This document shows, piece after piece, positions 8,332 to 16,556 of a stretch of 64,000 nt of DNA; position 1 is the first letter of the stretch; each line of letters starts with the position of its first letter. The notes below the pieces were generated by a model. The model made no database searches and had not been told where the DNA came from. It saw nothing but the letters and a program-made list of their open reading frames with translations. Origin of the DNA: G965204755 sp965243415 (GTDB lineage: Bacteria; Acidobacteriota; Vicinamibacteria; Marinacidobacterales; Marinacidobacteraceae); the NCBI GenBank assembly GCA_965243415.1, contig OZ251549.1:1116001-1180000 (forward strand), written 5' to 3'. Made by a program: the position numbers and the translations under genes.

Positions 8332-10860
8332 CTAGAAGAACCGGATCGAGTAACTGACGCGGAACCCGCGCCCGATCTGCGCGGCGAGATCCTTGATGAG
8401 CGAGGTGTGGTGCCGGTACACCGTGTCCGTCAGGTTGTAGCCCCGGATCGAGAAGTTGTGGGTGGAACGCGCCGTCACGACCAGGTAGGACGCGGTGACA
8501 TCGAAGACCGCGTACCCGTCGGTGGCGGTCTCGCCGGGGTAGAGCCGGTCCATGGCGGCGGCCCAGCGCACTGCCGGGGCGATCCGCAGGCCGCCGACCG
8601 GAACGGTCAACTCGGCCTTCCCGCTGAGCGGCGGGATCCGCGGCAGGTGGTCGTCGCTGTCGGTGCGTTTCGCGTCCACATAGGAAGCGGTGAGCCGCAG
8701 GTGCGCCGGGCCGATCCGGTTCGTGTGTTCGAGGTCGAAACCCTGGTAGCGGGCGTCGGCCTGCAGGAAGTCGAGGATGGGGAGCCCGTCCTGCATCTCG
8801 TCGCCGGCGACCCCGAAGATGAAGTCGGCGATGCCGTAACGGAACAGGTTGAGGCTGCTGAAGGAGGTGTCGGTCCGCCGCCGGAGGCTGAGTTCGAAGC
8901 CGAGCGACTGTTCCGCTTCGAGGTCCGGGTTCCCGATCTCGAAGGCGTTGTTCGCCGGGTGGAGGCCGAAGTTGTACAGCTCTTCCAGCGCCGGCGCCCG
9001 GGTGGCGTAACTGACGGTGCCGACCAGGCTCTCGGAATCGGTGAGGGCCAGCCGCGCTCCCACGCTCCCGGAGGCGCCGAGGAAGTTGCGGTCGCGGAGC
9101 GGGGGCGGCTCGCGCTCGTCGTGGTGTTCTTCCTCGTCCTCGTCGTGGTGCTCTTCTTCTTCGTCTTCGTCGTGGCCTTCTTCTTCCTCGTGGTCTTCCT
9201 CTTCCTCTTCGCCCTCGTGCGCCTCTTCCTCTTCACCGTGGGCGTGGCCGGTCGCGATCGGCCGCTCCCCGGTTTCGTACGAGTTGCGCTCCACGCGTCC
9301 GCCGAAGAGCAGGTCGAGCCGGTCGGTGGCGTGGATCTCGTTGTAGGCGAAGGCGGCGAAGGCGTTCTGCCGGACTTCCGGCGCGAGTGCTTCGGCGCCC
9401 ATGTTGGCGAAGTCCCGGAGATGGCCCCAGACGCCGAGCCGGCTGTGGAAATCGCCCCGCGTCTTCTTCAGTTCGCCGCGGAAGATGACGGAGCGGTTGT
9501 CGAAGTGGGTGGCGAGTTCTTCGTCGCCGTCCGCGAACACCTCGATCTCGTCCATGTCGAAGTCCAGGTAACGGACGGTGAGTTCCGCGGCGTCGAAGAC
9601 CGCGTCCAGGTCGTGGATCCCCAGGTCGGCGCGGAACTGGCGCCGGGCCATGTCCACATCCACCTGCTCGTCCTCGTGGCCGTGTTCGTCTTCTTCTTCC
9701 TCGTGGTGCTCGCCTTCCTCTTCTTCCTCGTGGTGCTCGCCTTCCTCTTCTTCCTCGTGATGTTCTTCCTCTTCCTCCTCGTGCGCGTCTTCTTCCTCCG
9801 GATGCGTATGGAACGGCACCCCGTAGCGCGAATCGTCGAGTTTCCCGCTCACCGCGAACCACGCCCGTCCGGCGAAGAGTCCGAGCCCCACTTCGCCCTG
9901 GTCCATCCGCGACGACGAGTTCTCGATCGGCCCTTCGGGAGAGGTGTAGTCCCCGGCGCGGCTGGCGTTCCCGCCGCCCCAGACGAACCATCCGTCGCCG
10001 GAGGCCTGGAACCGGGCGCCGCCGCGGTAACTCTCGTCGGCGTTGGAACCGGCCAAACTCGCCTGTCCGCGGAACCCGGGAGGCGGGGCGTGGGCGAGAT
10101 GCTGCGCCATGGAGATCACATTGACCGCGCCGCCGATCGCGTTCGACCCGTAGAGGAGGGTCGCCGGGCCGCGCACCACTTCGACGCGCTCCGCCTGCGA
10201 CGGATCCACCGGCGTTCCGTGGTCGGGCGACGAACTGGAGAGGTCGCCGGTGCGAATCCCGTCCTCGAGGATCAGCACCCGGTCGCTGTCGAAACCCCGG
10301 ACGATCGGCCGGCCGGACCCCGGCCCCATGCTGCGGGGCGCGACTCCCGGCAGCCCTTCGAGCAGGCTTCCGAGCGTACCGGTCCCTTCGCTCTGCAATT
10401 CGAACCCGGACACCGACGACACCGAACTGAAGGCGTCGAAGTTCGAGACTTCCCCGGCGCTCGAGGTCACCGTGACCCGCTCCGAGGTGAACAGCGGAAC
10501 CTCCACCACGATCGGCGCTTCCAGTGCCTGTTCGGGCTGGTCGTGGTCGAGCGCCACCCGGCGCCGGGCGGTGAGGCCGCCGAGCTCGACCAGCAGGGTG
10601 AGGTTCGGGTGTTCGTCCGCGGAGACGACGATCTCGAAGTTGCCTTCGTCGTCGGTATGGACCACTTCCGTGGTTTCGACGACGGTGATTTCCGCCCGGT
10701 GGGCGGGGCGGTCCGCGGCGCCGAGGGCGACCTGCCCCCGGAGCGTGACTTCATGGGCCAGGGCGGGGCTGCCGATCAGCAGCAGCGCCCCGGCGAGGCC
10801 GGCGCATCGGCCGGCGGGTTTCAGGAACGCCGCGAGGGCGCTGTACAAGAGTTGCCGCAT
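8332..10860 (-). CDS. TonB-dependent outer-membrane receptor with His/Glu-rich loops (copy 1; probable zinc receptor)
   Basis: An 842-residue receptor. Signal peptide ending SPALAHE (about residue 28), then a carboxypeptidase-regulatory-like domain (GNFEIVVSADEHP) and a plug domain (SVSGFELQSEG, DSDRVLILEDG, RVEVVRGPATLLYGSNAIGG at about residues 95-215). The rest is a 22-strand barrel closing with a C-terminal Phe (VSYSIRFF). Two predicted extracellular loops, encoded near 9660-9800 and 9115-9245, are almost entirely His and Glu/Asp, including HHEEEEEGEHHEEEEEGE. ZnuD-type zinc receptors carry such loops, so zinc (or another divalent metal) uptake is the best guess. ATG 10860 is preceded by AGGAGG. 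The upstream small His/Cys protein is probably co-transcribed. A second, diverged copy is at 12333-14819. Confidence 0.9.
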   Translation of the reverse strand: MRQLLYSALAAFLKPAGRCAGLAGALLLIGSPALAHEVTLRGQVALGAADRPAHRAEITVVETTEVVHTDDEGNFEIVVSADEHPNLTLLVELGGLTARRRVALDHDQPEQALEAPIVVEVPLFTSERVTVTSSAGEVSNFDAFSSVSSVSGFELQSEGTGTLGSLLEGLPGVAPRSMGPGSGRPIVRGFDSDRVLILEDGIRTGDLSSSSPDHGTPVDPSQAERVEVVRGPATLLYGSNAIGGAVNVISMAQHLAHAPPPGFRGQASLAGSNADESYRGGARFQASGDGWFVWGGGNASRAGDYTSPEGPIENSSSRMDQGEVGLGLFAGRAWFAVSGKLDDSRYGVPFHTHPEEEDAHEEEEEEHHEEEEEGEHHEEEEEGEHHEEEEDEHGHEDEQVDVDMARRQFRADLGIHDLDAVFDAAELTVRYLDFDMDEIEVFADGDEELATHFDNRSVIFRGELKKTRGDFHSRLGVWGHLRDFANMGAEALAPEVRQNAFAAFAYNEIHATDRLDLLFGGRVERNSYETGERPIATGHAHGEEEEAHEGEEEEEDHEEEEGHDEDEEEEHHDEDEEEHHDEREPPPLRDRNFLGASGSVGARLALTDSESLVGTVSYATRAPALEELYNFGLHPANNAFEIGNPDLEAEQSLGFELSLRRRTDTSFSSLNLFRYGIADFIFGVAGDEMQDGLPILDFLQADARYQGFDLEHTNRIGPAHLRLTASYVDAKRTDSDDHLPRIPPLSGKAELTVPVGGLRIAPAVRWAAAMDRLYPGETATDGYAVFDVTASYLVVTARSTHNFSIRGYNLTDTVYRHHTSLIKDLAAQIGRGFRVSYSIRFF

Positions 10861-10958
10861 GGGATTCCTCCTCGCATTCGGGCAGGGGAGGAACGACCGT
10901 CCAAAGGCTCGCCGACGGGGGGAGCCGGTCGGTTCCGGACTGGGGAATCGTCGGCCGG

Positions 10959-11249
10959 TCAGGCGGGCGGCGCGCGGGCGGCGTGGGCGCGGAGGGTCGG
11001 CGGCGCGACCTCCGGGAGCGCCTCGCCGACGCGGAGGCCGGGGAGGTCCGCCCGTACCGAGAGGGCGCTCCCGCCGCGAACCACGGTGACCGGGGTGGTC
11101 GAGACCTCGCAGATCCGGCACTCGGTCTCCGGGCGTTCCGGATGGTCCGGATGGTCGTGGAAGGCCGCGGCCGCCGGGAACGCCGCCGCGAGCACCGCCA
11201 ACAGGACGATGGCGACGGCGGCGCGCCGGCGCCGGTTCCCGCGATTCAT
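10959..11249 (-). CDS. small exported His/Cys protein upstream of TonB receptor (copy 1, DUF2946-like)
   Basis: A 96-residue protein with an Arg-rich N-terminus and one hydrophobic signal or anchor segment (AVAIVLLAVLAAAFPAAAA), followed by a short His cluster HDHPDHPE and a CxxC-type pair ECRIC. The remainder has no recognised fold. Small proteins of this size with a signal peptide and His/Cys residues are often encoded with ZnuD-like receptors; a periplasmic metal-binding or sensing role is inferred. It is the first gene of the receptor unit. The paralogue at 14917-15198 keeps the His cluster and the C-x-x-C. Confidence 0.65.
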   Translation of the reverse strand: MNRGNRRRRAAVAIVLLAVLAAAFPAAAAFHDHPDHPERPETECRICEVSTTPVTVVRGGSALSVRADLPGLRVGEALPEVAPPTLRAHAARAPPA

Positions 11250-11260
11250 GACAGCCGCGG

Positions 11261-11266
11261 AGGGTA
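11261..11266 (-). promoter_or_regulatory. putative -10 element for receptor unit copy 1
   Basis: TACCCT on the minus strand, 11 nt before the ATG at 11249. The second copy has TATCCT at the identical distance (15210-15215), and both sit in the context GGCTAYCCT. No convincing -35 or Zur palindrome is seen. Confidence 0.35.
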
Positions 11267-11439
11267 GCCGATTTCGTCCGCCGCCGCCCGCCGGGGACTC
11301 CCGGCCGCCAGTCCGGGAGCGCAGCCGGGCCCGGAACGGCCTCCGTCTCCCGGCGGGCGTCCGTTCGCTGCCGGTCGCGGGGTCTTCACCGAACGCTTCG
11401 TCCGGCGCCCGGGGTCGGTCGGGGCGTCCTCATCCGGGG

Positions 11440-11960
11440 GATGGATGTCGAGGACCGGGGTCACGCAGCGGGGCGTCGCCGAGGTCCTTTCCCGAGGTGG
11501 ATGACCGGTGTCGGGGGGCTCGATGGTTCCGGGGCCCTGCGGCTCGAAGACTCCCCGGCGCCGTCCGGTTGACTGCGACCGACGGGCGGTGTGGGCGCGC
11601 CGCTCGCGGGTGTTCCCCGGCTCCGGGCGCTCCTCGTCGAGGAGGAAGCAGCCGCCGCCGGTGCGGCACTGCCGGTTCTCCCCCTCCGGTTCTTCCCCTC
11701 CGGTTCTTTCCCGTCGGGACGGTCTCCGCCGAGCCGGTCTCCGCGGGGACGGCCGGCGGCGGTCGGTCGTCCTTCCGGTCGGCCTCGGCCCGGTGGTCGC
11801 CGTGGATCCGGCAGGTCTCTCCCGCGGCGGCGCCGGCGCGTCGCCGTACGCCGGGGGCTTCGGCGCGCCCCGGTTCGGGGTCACTTCCCCCTTCCCGAAG
11901 GACACGGCCACCCGGTCGCTGCGGCCGGGCCCGGCGTCGGCGCGGGGGAGGCGCCCCCGC
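11440..11960 (-). pseudogene. decayed copy of the cupin gene
   Basis: Reads as a mutated copy of bases about 15857-16365. It shares gcagcggggcgtcgccga, ccgctcgcgggtgt, ggcggcggtcggtc, cgccgtacgcc and cgaaggacac in the same order. Many indels destroy the frame. At about 11960 the similarity switches directly to the 5' part of the D-aminoacylase gene, so this is one side of a tandem-duplication joint. Confidence 0.75.
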
Positions 11961-11964
11961 CCGG

Positions 11965-12315
11965 GGATCCAACCGGCAAGGCCGTACTCGGAGTGGGCGA
12001 TGCCGTTCGATGGAGCCCGGGGGCGCGCGTCATCCCGGCGGCGTCGGGGACTGTCGGGGACTTCCGCCGGCGCCGGCTCGGCCGGCCCGACCGGGACGAT
12101 GGGGTCCCCGGCCAGCGCCGGGTTCGCCCGGAATCGGTGGTGTGTGGCGGTGGGCTTCCGGCGCCCTCCACCGCCCGGGCGTTCCGGCCCGGCAGATCGA
12201 CCGGCGCCCCCGCCGCCGCCGAAGTCGGCGCGGCGGCGGCCGGCGGCGCCGGCGAAGCTCGACGCCTCGGTTGCCCGGACCTCCTCCCGCCGCCGGCAGC
12301 AGCGCCGCCGGCGGC
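11965..12315 (-). pseudogene. decayed copy of the 5' third of the D-aminoacylase gene
   Basis: Similarity to bases about 7985-8316 starts with ggccgtactcggagtgggcg and runs through ccggctcggccggcc and cgggcgttccg to the intergenic hairpin. The frame is broken. It sits exactly where an intact D-aminoacylase follows the other receptor copy, so it is the truncated downstream gene of the duplicated unit. Confidence 0.75.
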
Positions 12316-12332
12316 CCGAAGGGGGGAAGTCG

Positions 12333-14819
12333 TCAGAAGAACCGGATCGAGTAACTGACGCGGAACCCGCGCCCCATCTGCGAGGCGAGGTCCTTGATGA
12401 GCGAGGTGTGGTAGCGGTACACCGTGTCCGCCAGGTTGTAACCCCGGATCGAAAGGTTGTGGGTGGCGTTCGCCGTCAGGAACAGGTAGGACGCGGTGAG
12501 ATCGAAGACCGCATACCCGTCGGTGGCGGTCTCGCCGGGGTAGAGCCGGTCCATGGCCGCCGCCCAGCGCACCGCCGGGGCGATCCGCAGACCGCCGACG
12601 GGAACGGTCAACTCGGCCTTCCCGCTGAGTGGCGGGATCCGCGGCAGGTAGTCGTCGCTGTCGGTGCGTTTCGCGTCCACATAGGAAGCGGTGAGACGCA
12701 GGTGCGCCGGGCCGATCCGGTTCGTGTGTTCCAGGTCGAAACCCTGGTGCCGGGCGTCGGTCTGCAGGAAGTCCACGATGGGGAGTCCGTCCTGCATCTC
12801 CTCGCGGGCGACCCCGAAGATGAAGTCGGCGATGCGGTAACGGAACAGGTTGAGGCTGCTGAAGGAGGTGTCGGTCCGCCGCCGGAGGCTGAGTTCGAAA
12901 CCGAGCGACTGTTCCGCTTCGAGGTTCGGGTTCCCGATCTCGAAAGCGCTGATCGCCGGGTGGAGGCCGAAGTTGTACAACTCTTCGAGCGCCGGCGCCC
13001 GGGTGGCGTAACTGACGGTGCCGACCAAACTCTCGGAATCGGTGAGGGCCAGCCGCGCCCCCACGCTCCCGGAGGCGCCGAGGAAGTTGCGGTCGCGGAG
13101 CGGCGGCGGCTCGCGCTCGTCGTGGTGTTCCCCCTCGTCCTCGTCGTGGTGTCCCCCTTCTTCTTCCTCGTGGTGTTCTTCTTCCTCGTGGCCTTCCTCT
13201 TCGCCCGCGTGCGCTCCTTCTTCTTCCCCGTGGCCGTGGCCGGTCGCGATCGGCCGCTCCCCGGTTTCGTACGAGTTGCGCTCCAGGCGTCCGCCGAAGA
13301 GCAGGTCGAGGCGGTCGGTGGCCCGGAGCTCGTTGTAGGTGAAGGCGGCGAAGGCGTTCTGTTGGACCGGCGGCGCGAGCGCTTCGGCGCCGGCGGTGGC
13401 GAAGTCCCGGAGATTGCCCCAGACGCCCAGCCGACTGTGGAAGTCGCCGCGCGCCTTCTTCAGTTCTCCCCGGAAGACGACGGAGCGGTTGTCGTAGTGG
13501 GTCGCGAGCTCTTCGGCGCCATCCGGGTACACCTCGAATTCGCTCTGGTCGAAGTCCAGGTAACGGACGGTGAGTTCCGCGGCGTCGAAGACGGCGTCGA
13601 GGTCGCGGATCCCGAGTTCGGCGCGGAACTGGCGCCGCGCCAGGTCCACATCCACCTCGTCCCCGTGCGCGTGTCCGCCTTCCTCTTCTTCTTCGTGGTG
13701 TTCGCCTTCTTCTTCGTGGTGCTCGCCTTCTTCTTCGTGGTGTTCGCCTTCTTCCTCCGGATGCACATGGAAGGGCACCCCGTAGCGCGAATCGTCGAGT
13801 TTCCCGCTCACCGCGAACCAGGCCCGCCCGGCGAAGAGTCCGAGCCCCGCTTCGCCCTGGCTCAACCGCGACGACGAGTTCTCGATCGGCCCTTCGGGAG
13901 AGTTGTAGTCCCCGGCGCGGCTGGCGTTCCCGCCGCCCCAGACGAACCATCCGTCGCCGGAGGCCTGGAAGCGGGCGCCGCCGCGGTAACTCTCATCGGC
14001 GCTGGAACCGGCCACGCTCGCCTGCCCGCGGAACCCGGGCGGCGGCGCGTGGGCGAGATGCTGCGCCATGGAGATCACATTGACCGCGCCGCCGATGGCG
14101 CTCGACCCGTAGAGGAGGGTCGCCGGGCCGCGCACCACTTCGACGCGTTCCGCCTGCGTCAGGTCCACCGGCGTTCCGTGGTCGGGCGACGCACTGGAGA
14201 GGTCGCTGGTGCGCACCCCGTCTTCCAGGATCAGCACGCGGTCGCTGTCGAAACCGCGGAGGATGGGCCGGCCGGACCCCGGCCCCATGCTGCGGAACGC
14301 GACTCCGGGCAGCCCTTCGAGCAGGCTTCCGAGCGTGCCGGTCCCTTCGCGCTGCAGTTCGAACCCGGACACCGACGACACCGAACTGAACGCATCGAAG
14401 TTCGAGACCTCGACGGCGCTCGAGGTCACCGTGATCCGTTCCGAGGTGAAGAGCGGAACCTCCACGACGATCGGCGCTTCCAGTGCCTGTTCGGGTCGGT
14501 CGTGGTCGAGCGCCACCTGGCGCCGGGCGGTGAGGCCGCCGATCCGCACCAGCAGGGTGAGGTTCGGGTGGTCGTCCGCCGAGACGCGAATCTCGAAGTT
14601 GCCGTCTTCGTCGGTATGGACCACCTCGGTGGCCTCGACGACGGTGATCTCGGCTCGGTGGGCGGGGCGGTCCGCCGCTCCGAAGGCGACCTGCCCCCGG
14701 AGGGTGACTTCATGGGCCAGGGCGGGGCTGCCGATCAGCAGCAGCGCCCCGGCGAGGCCGGCGCATCGGCCGGCGGGTTTCAGGAACACCGCAAGGGTGT
14801 CGTACAAGAGTTGCCGCAT
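12333..14819 (-). CDS. TonB-dependent outer-membrane receptor with His/Glu-rich loops (copy 2)
   Basis: An 828-residue paralogue of the receptor at 8332-10860 with the same signal peptide, plug (RVEVVRGPATLLYGSSAIGG), barrel and terminal IRFF. Most differences are conservative, but the two His/Glu-rich loops differ in length and composition: loop 1 here has repeated GEHHEEE units and ends GGHAHGDEVD, and loop 2 has HHEEEEGGHHDEDEG. The gene stays fully open and its promoter region is conserved, so it is probably functional. ATG 14819 is preceded by the same AGGAGG as copy 1. Metal (zinc-like) uptake is inferred from the loops. Confidence 0.9.
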   Translation of the reverse strand: MRQLLYDTLAVFLKPAGRCAGLAGALLLIGSPALAHEVTLRGQVAFGAADRPAHRAEITVVEATEVVHTDEDGNFEIRVSADDHPNLTLLVRIGGLTARRQVALDHDRPEQALEAPIVVEVPLFTSERITVTSSAVEVSNFDAFSSVSSVSGFELQREGTGTLGSLLEGLPGVAFRSMGPGSGRPILRGFDSDRVLILEDGVRTSDLSSASPDHGTPVDLTQAERVEVVRGPATLLYGSSAIGGAVNVISMAQHLAHAPPPGFRGQASVAGSSADESYRGGARFQASGDGWFVWGGGNASRAGDYNSPEGPIENSSSRLSQGEAGLGLFAGRAWFAVSGKLDDSRYGVPFHVHPEEEGEHHEEEGEHHEEEGEHHEEEEEGGHAHGDEVDVDLARRQFRAELGIRDLDAVFDAAELTVRYLDFDQSEFEVYPDGAEELATHYDNRSVVFRGELKKARGDFHSRLGVWGNLRDFATAGAEALAPPVQQNAFAAFTYNELRATDRLDLLFGGRLERNSYETGERPIATGHGHGEEEGAHAGEEEGHEEEEHHEEEEGGHHDEDEGEHHDEREPPPLRDRNFLGASGSVGARLALTDSESLVGTVSYATRAPALEELYNFGLHPAISAFEIGNPNLEAEQSLGFELSLRRRTDTSFSSLNLFRYRIADFIFGVAREEMQDGLPIVDFLQTDARHQGFDLEHTNRIGPAHLRLTASYVDAKRTDSDDYLPRIPPLSGKAELTVPVGGLRIAPAVRWAAAMDRLYPGETATDGYAVFDLTASYLFLTANATHNLSIRGYNLADTVYRYHTSLIKDLASQMGRGFRVSYSIRFF

Positions 14820-14916
14820 GGGATTCCTCCTCGCATTCGGGCAGGGGAGGAACGACCGTCCAAAGGCTCGCCGACGAGGGGAGCCGGTCGGTTCCGGGGT
14901 CGGGAATCGTCGGCGG

Positions 14917-15198
14917 TCAGGCGGGCGGCGCGCGGGCGCCGTTGGCGCGGAGGATCGGCGGCGCGACCTCCGCGAAGGTCTCGACGACCCGGAGGCTCGG
15001 GAAGTCCGCCCGTACCGAGAGCGCGTTCCCGTCGCGAACCACCGCGACCGACGCGGTGGCGACCGCGCAGATCTCGCACTCCGTCTCCGGGTGCTCCGCA
15101 TGGTCGTGGAAGGCCGTGGCCGCGGGGAGCGCCGCCGTGAGCACCGCCAGCAGGACGATGGCGACGGCGGCGCGCCGGCGCCGGGTTCCGCGATTCAT
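14917..15198 (-). CDS. small exported His/Cys protein (copy 2, DUF2946-like)
   Basis: A 93-residue paralogue of the protein at 10959-11249: signal segment AVAIVLLAVLTAALPAATA, His cluster HDHAEH, ECEIC pair and the same C-terminal GARAPPA. I chose ATG 15198 by match to the paralogue. It leads the second receptor unit and is 97 bases upstream of the receptor ATG. Confidence 0.65.
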   Translation of the reverse strand: MNRGTRRRRAAVAIVLLAVLTAALPAATAFHDHAEHPETECEICAVATASVAVVRDGNALSVRADFPSLRVVETFAEVAPPILRANGARAPPA

Positions 15199-15209
15199 GA
15201 GAACCGCGA

Positions 15210-15215
15210 AGGATA
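15210..15215 (-). promoter_or_regulatory. putative -10 element for receptor unit copy 2
   Basis: TATCCT, 11 nt before ATG 15198, in the same position and context as the TACCCT of copy 1. Conservation across the otherwise decayed upstream region supports function. Confidence 0.4.
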
Positions 15216-15380
15216 GCCGAATCCCCGCGCGGCCGCTCTCCGGGAATTCAGTCGGCCGCCCGGGGGACGGCGGTCTAGCCCGGAACCGTCTTTCCTCCTT
15301 CCTTCCCTTTCCTGCCGAGCGTCCGTTCGCCGTCGGTCGCGGGGTCTTCGGGGACTCTCCGTTCGGCGTTCCGTCGGTGG

Positions 15381-15841
15381 GGCGTCGCAATCAGGGGATG
15401 GACGCGAGGACCGGGTTCCGCAGCGGCGCGTCGCCGAGGTTCTTCAGGAGTGTGGATGACCGGAGGGTTGAACTCGATGTTCCGGGACCTGGGTCTCGAA
15501 GACCTCCTCGGCGCTGTCCGGCCACTGCCGCAGCCGGATGGCGCCGAGCGCCCGCACTACCCGGGCGGCGTGGGGGCTCTCCGTTCGGCGCTCCGTCGGT
15601 CGGGCGTCGGAATCAGGGGATGGATTCGAGGACCGGGTTCCGTGGCGGGGCGTCGCCGACTTTTCTTGCGCGAGGTGGATGACCGCGGGGTTGCACTCGA
15701 TGTCCCGGGGGCCCGCGTGTCGAAGACCTCGTCGGCGCTGTCCGGCCGCTGCCGCAGCCGGATGGCGTCGAGCGCCCGCAGTACCCGGGCGGCGTGGGGC
15801 GCTTCGTCCGGCGCTCCGTCGGTGGGCGGCGAAATCAGGCG
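15381..15841 (-). repeat. two tandem copies of the cupin gene 3' end and flank
   Basis: Two units (15381-15602 and 15603-15841; periods about 222 and 239) each match the last ~200 bases of the cupin gene plus its 3' flank. All begin with ggcgtcg and atcagggga and continue through ccgggttccg, gtggatgaccg and ccgggcggcgtgggg. Frames are broken in both. A more degraded relative heads the cupin remnant at about 11410-11470. Confidence 0.75.
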
Positions 15842-15851
15842 GGCGTCGAGA

Positions 15852-16499
15852 TCAGGGGATGAACTCGAGGACCAGGTTCCGCAGCGGGGCGTCGCCGATG
15901 TTCTTCACGATGTGGATGACCGGGGGATTGAACTTGATGGTGCCGGGGACCTGCGTCTTGAAGACTTCGTCGGCGCCGTCCGGCCACTGCTGCAGCCGGG
16001 TGGCGCCGAGCACCAGCACCACCCGGGCGGCGTGCGAGTGCCGCTCGCGGGTGTCGCCCGGCTCCAGCCGCTCCTCGAAGAGGAACCAGCCGGCGCCGGT
16101 GTGGAGCCGCCGGTTCTTCCCCGCCGGGATGGTCTCCGCCGGGGCCGCCGGCGGCGGTCGGTCCCGCTTCACATTCACTTCCGCCCAGTCGTCGCCCTCG
16201 ACCCGGTAGGTCTTCCCCGCCGGCAGCACCAGCGCCTCGCCGTACGCCAACTGCTTCGGCGCGCCCCGGGTCGGGGTCACCTCCACCTCCCCGAAGGACA
16301 CGACCACCCGGTCGCCGCAGCCGGGCCCCGCGTCGGCGCAGGGCGAGGCGCCCCGGTGCACGCTGGCCCAGGGGTTGTCCAGCACCGGGTCGGCGGCGCC
16401 GGCCGGCGGGGCGCCGGATCCGGGAGCGGCGCCGAGACCGACGAGCAGGAGGCCGGCGGCGGCCGGGACCGGGAAGAAGCGGGTTCGGGGCTCGGTCAC
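15852..16499 (-). CDS. exported cupin-fold protein
   Basis: A 215-residue protein with an N-terminal signal peptide (RTRFFPVPAAAGLLLVGLGA). Two beta-rich halves suggest a bicupin. The second half has the His pair in RERHSHAARVVLVLGA and a later histidine in NPPVIHIVKNIG, as in cupin_2 metal sites; the first contains GEALVLPAGKTYRV. It probably binds a metal or small ligand in the periplasm; enzyme activity is unknown. I chose GTG 16499 because GGAAGGA lies at SD distance; no ATG is available. It is divergent from the multicopper oxidase gene, with about 57 bases between the two starts. Confidence 0.7.
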   Translation of the reverse strand: MTEPRTRFFPVPAAAGLLLVGLGAAPGSGAPPAGAADPVLDNPWASVHRGASPCADAGPGCGDRVVVSFGEVEVTPTRGAPKQLAYGEALVLPAGKTYRVEGDDWAEVNVKRDRPPPAAPAETIPAGKNRRLHTGAGWFLFEERLEPGDTRERHSHAARVVLVLGATRLQQWPDGADEVFKTQVPGTIKFNPPVIHIVKNIGDAPLRNLVLEFIP

Positions 16500-16556
16500 G
16501 GGCGCGTCCTTCCGCGGGCTCTCGTCCGCCCGCCGACTGACTACGATAGCGCCGCC

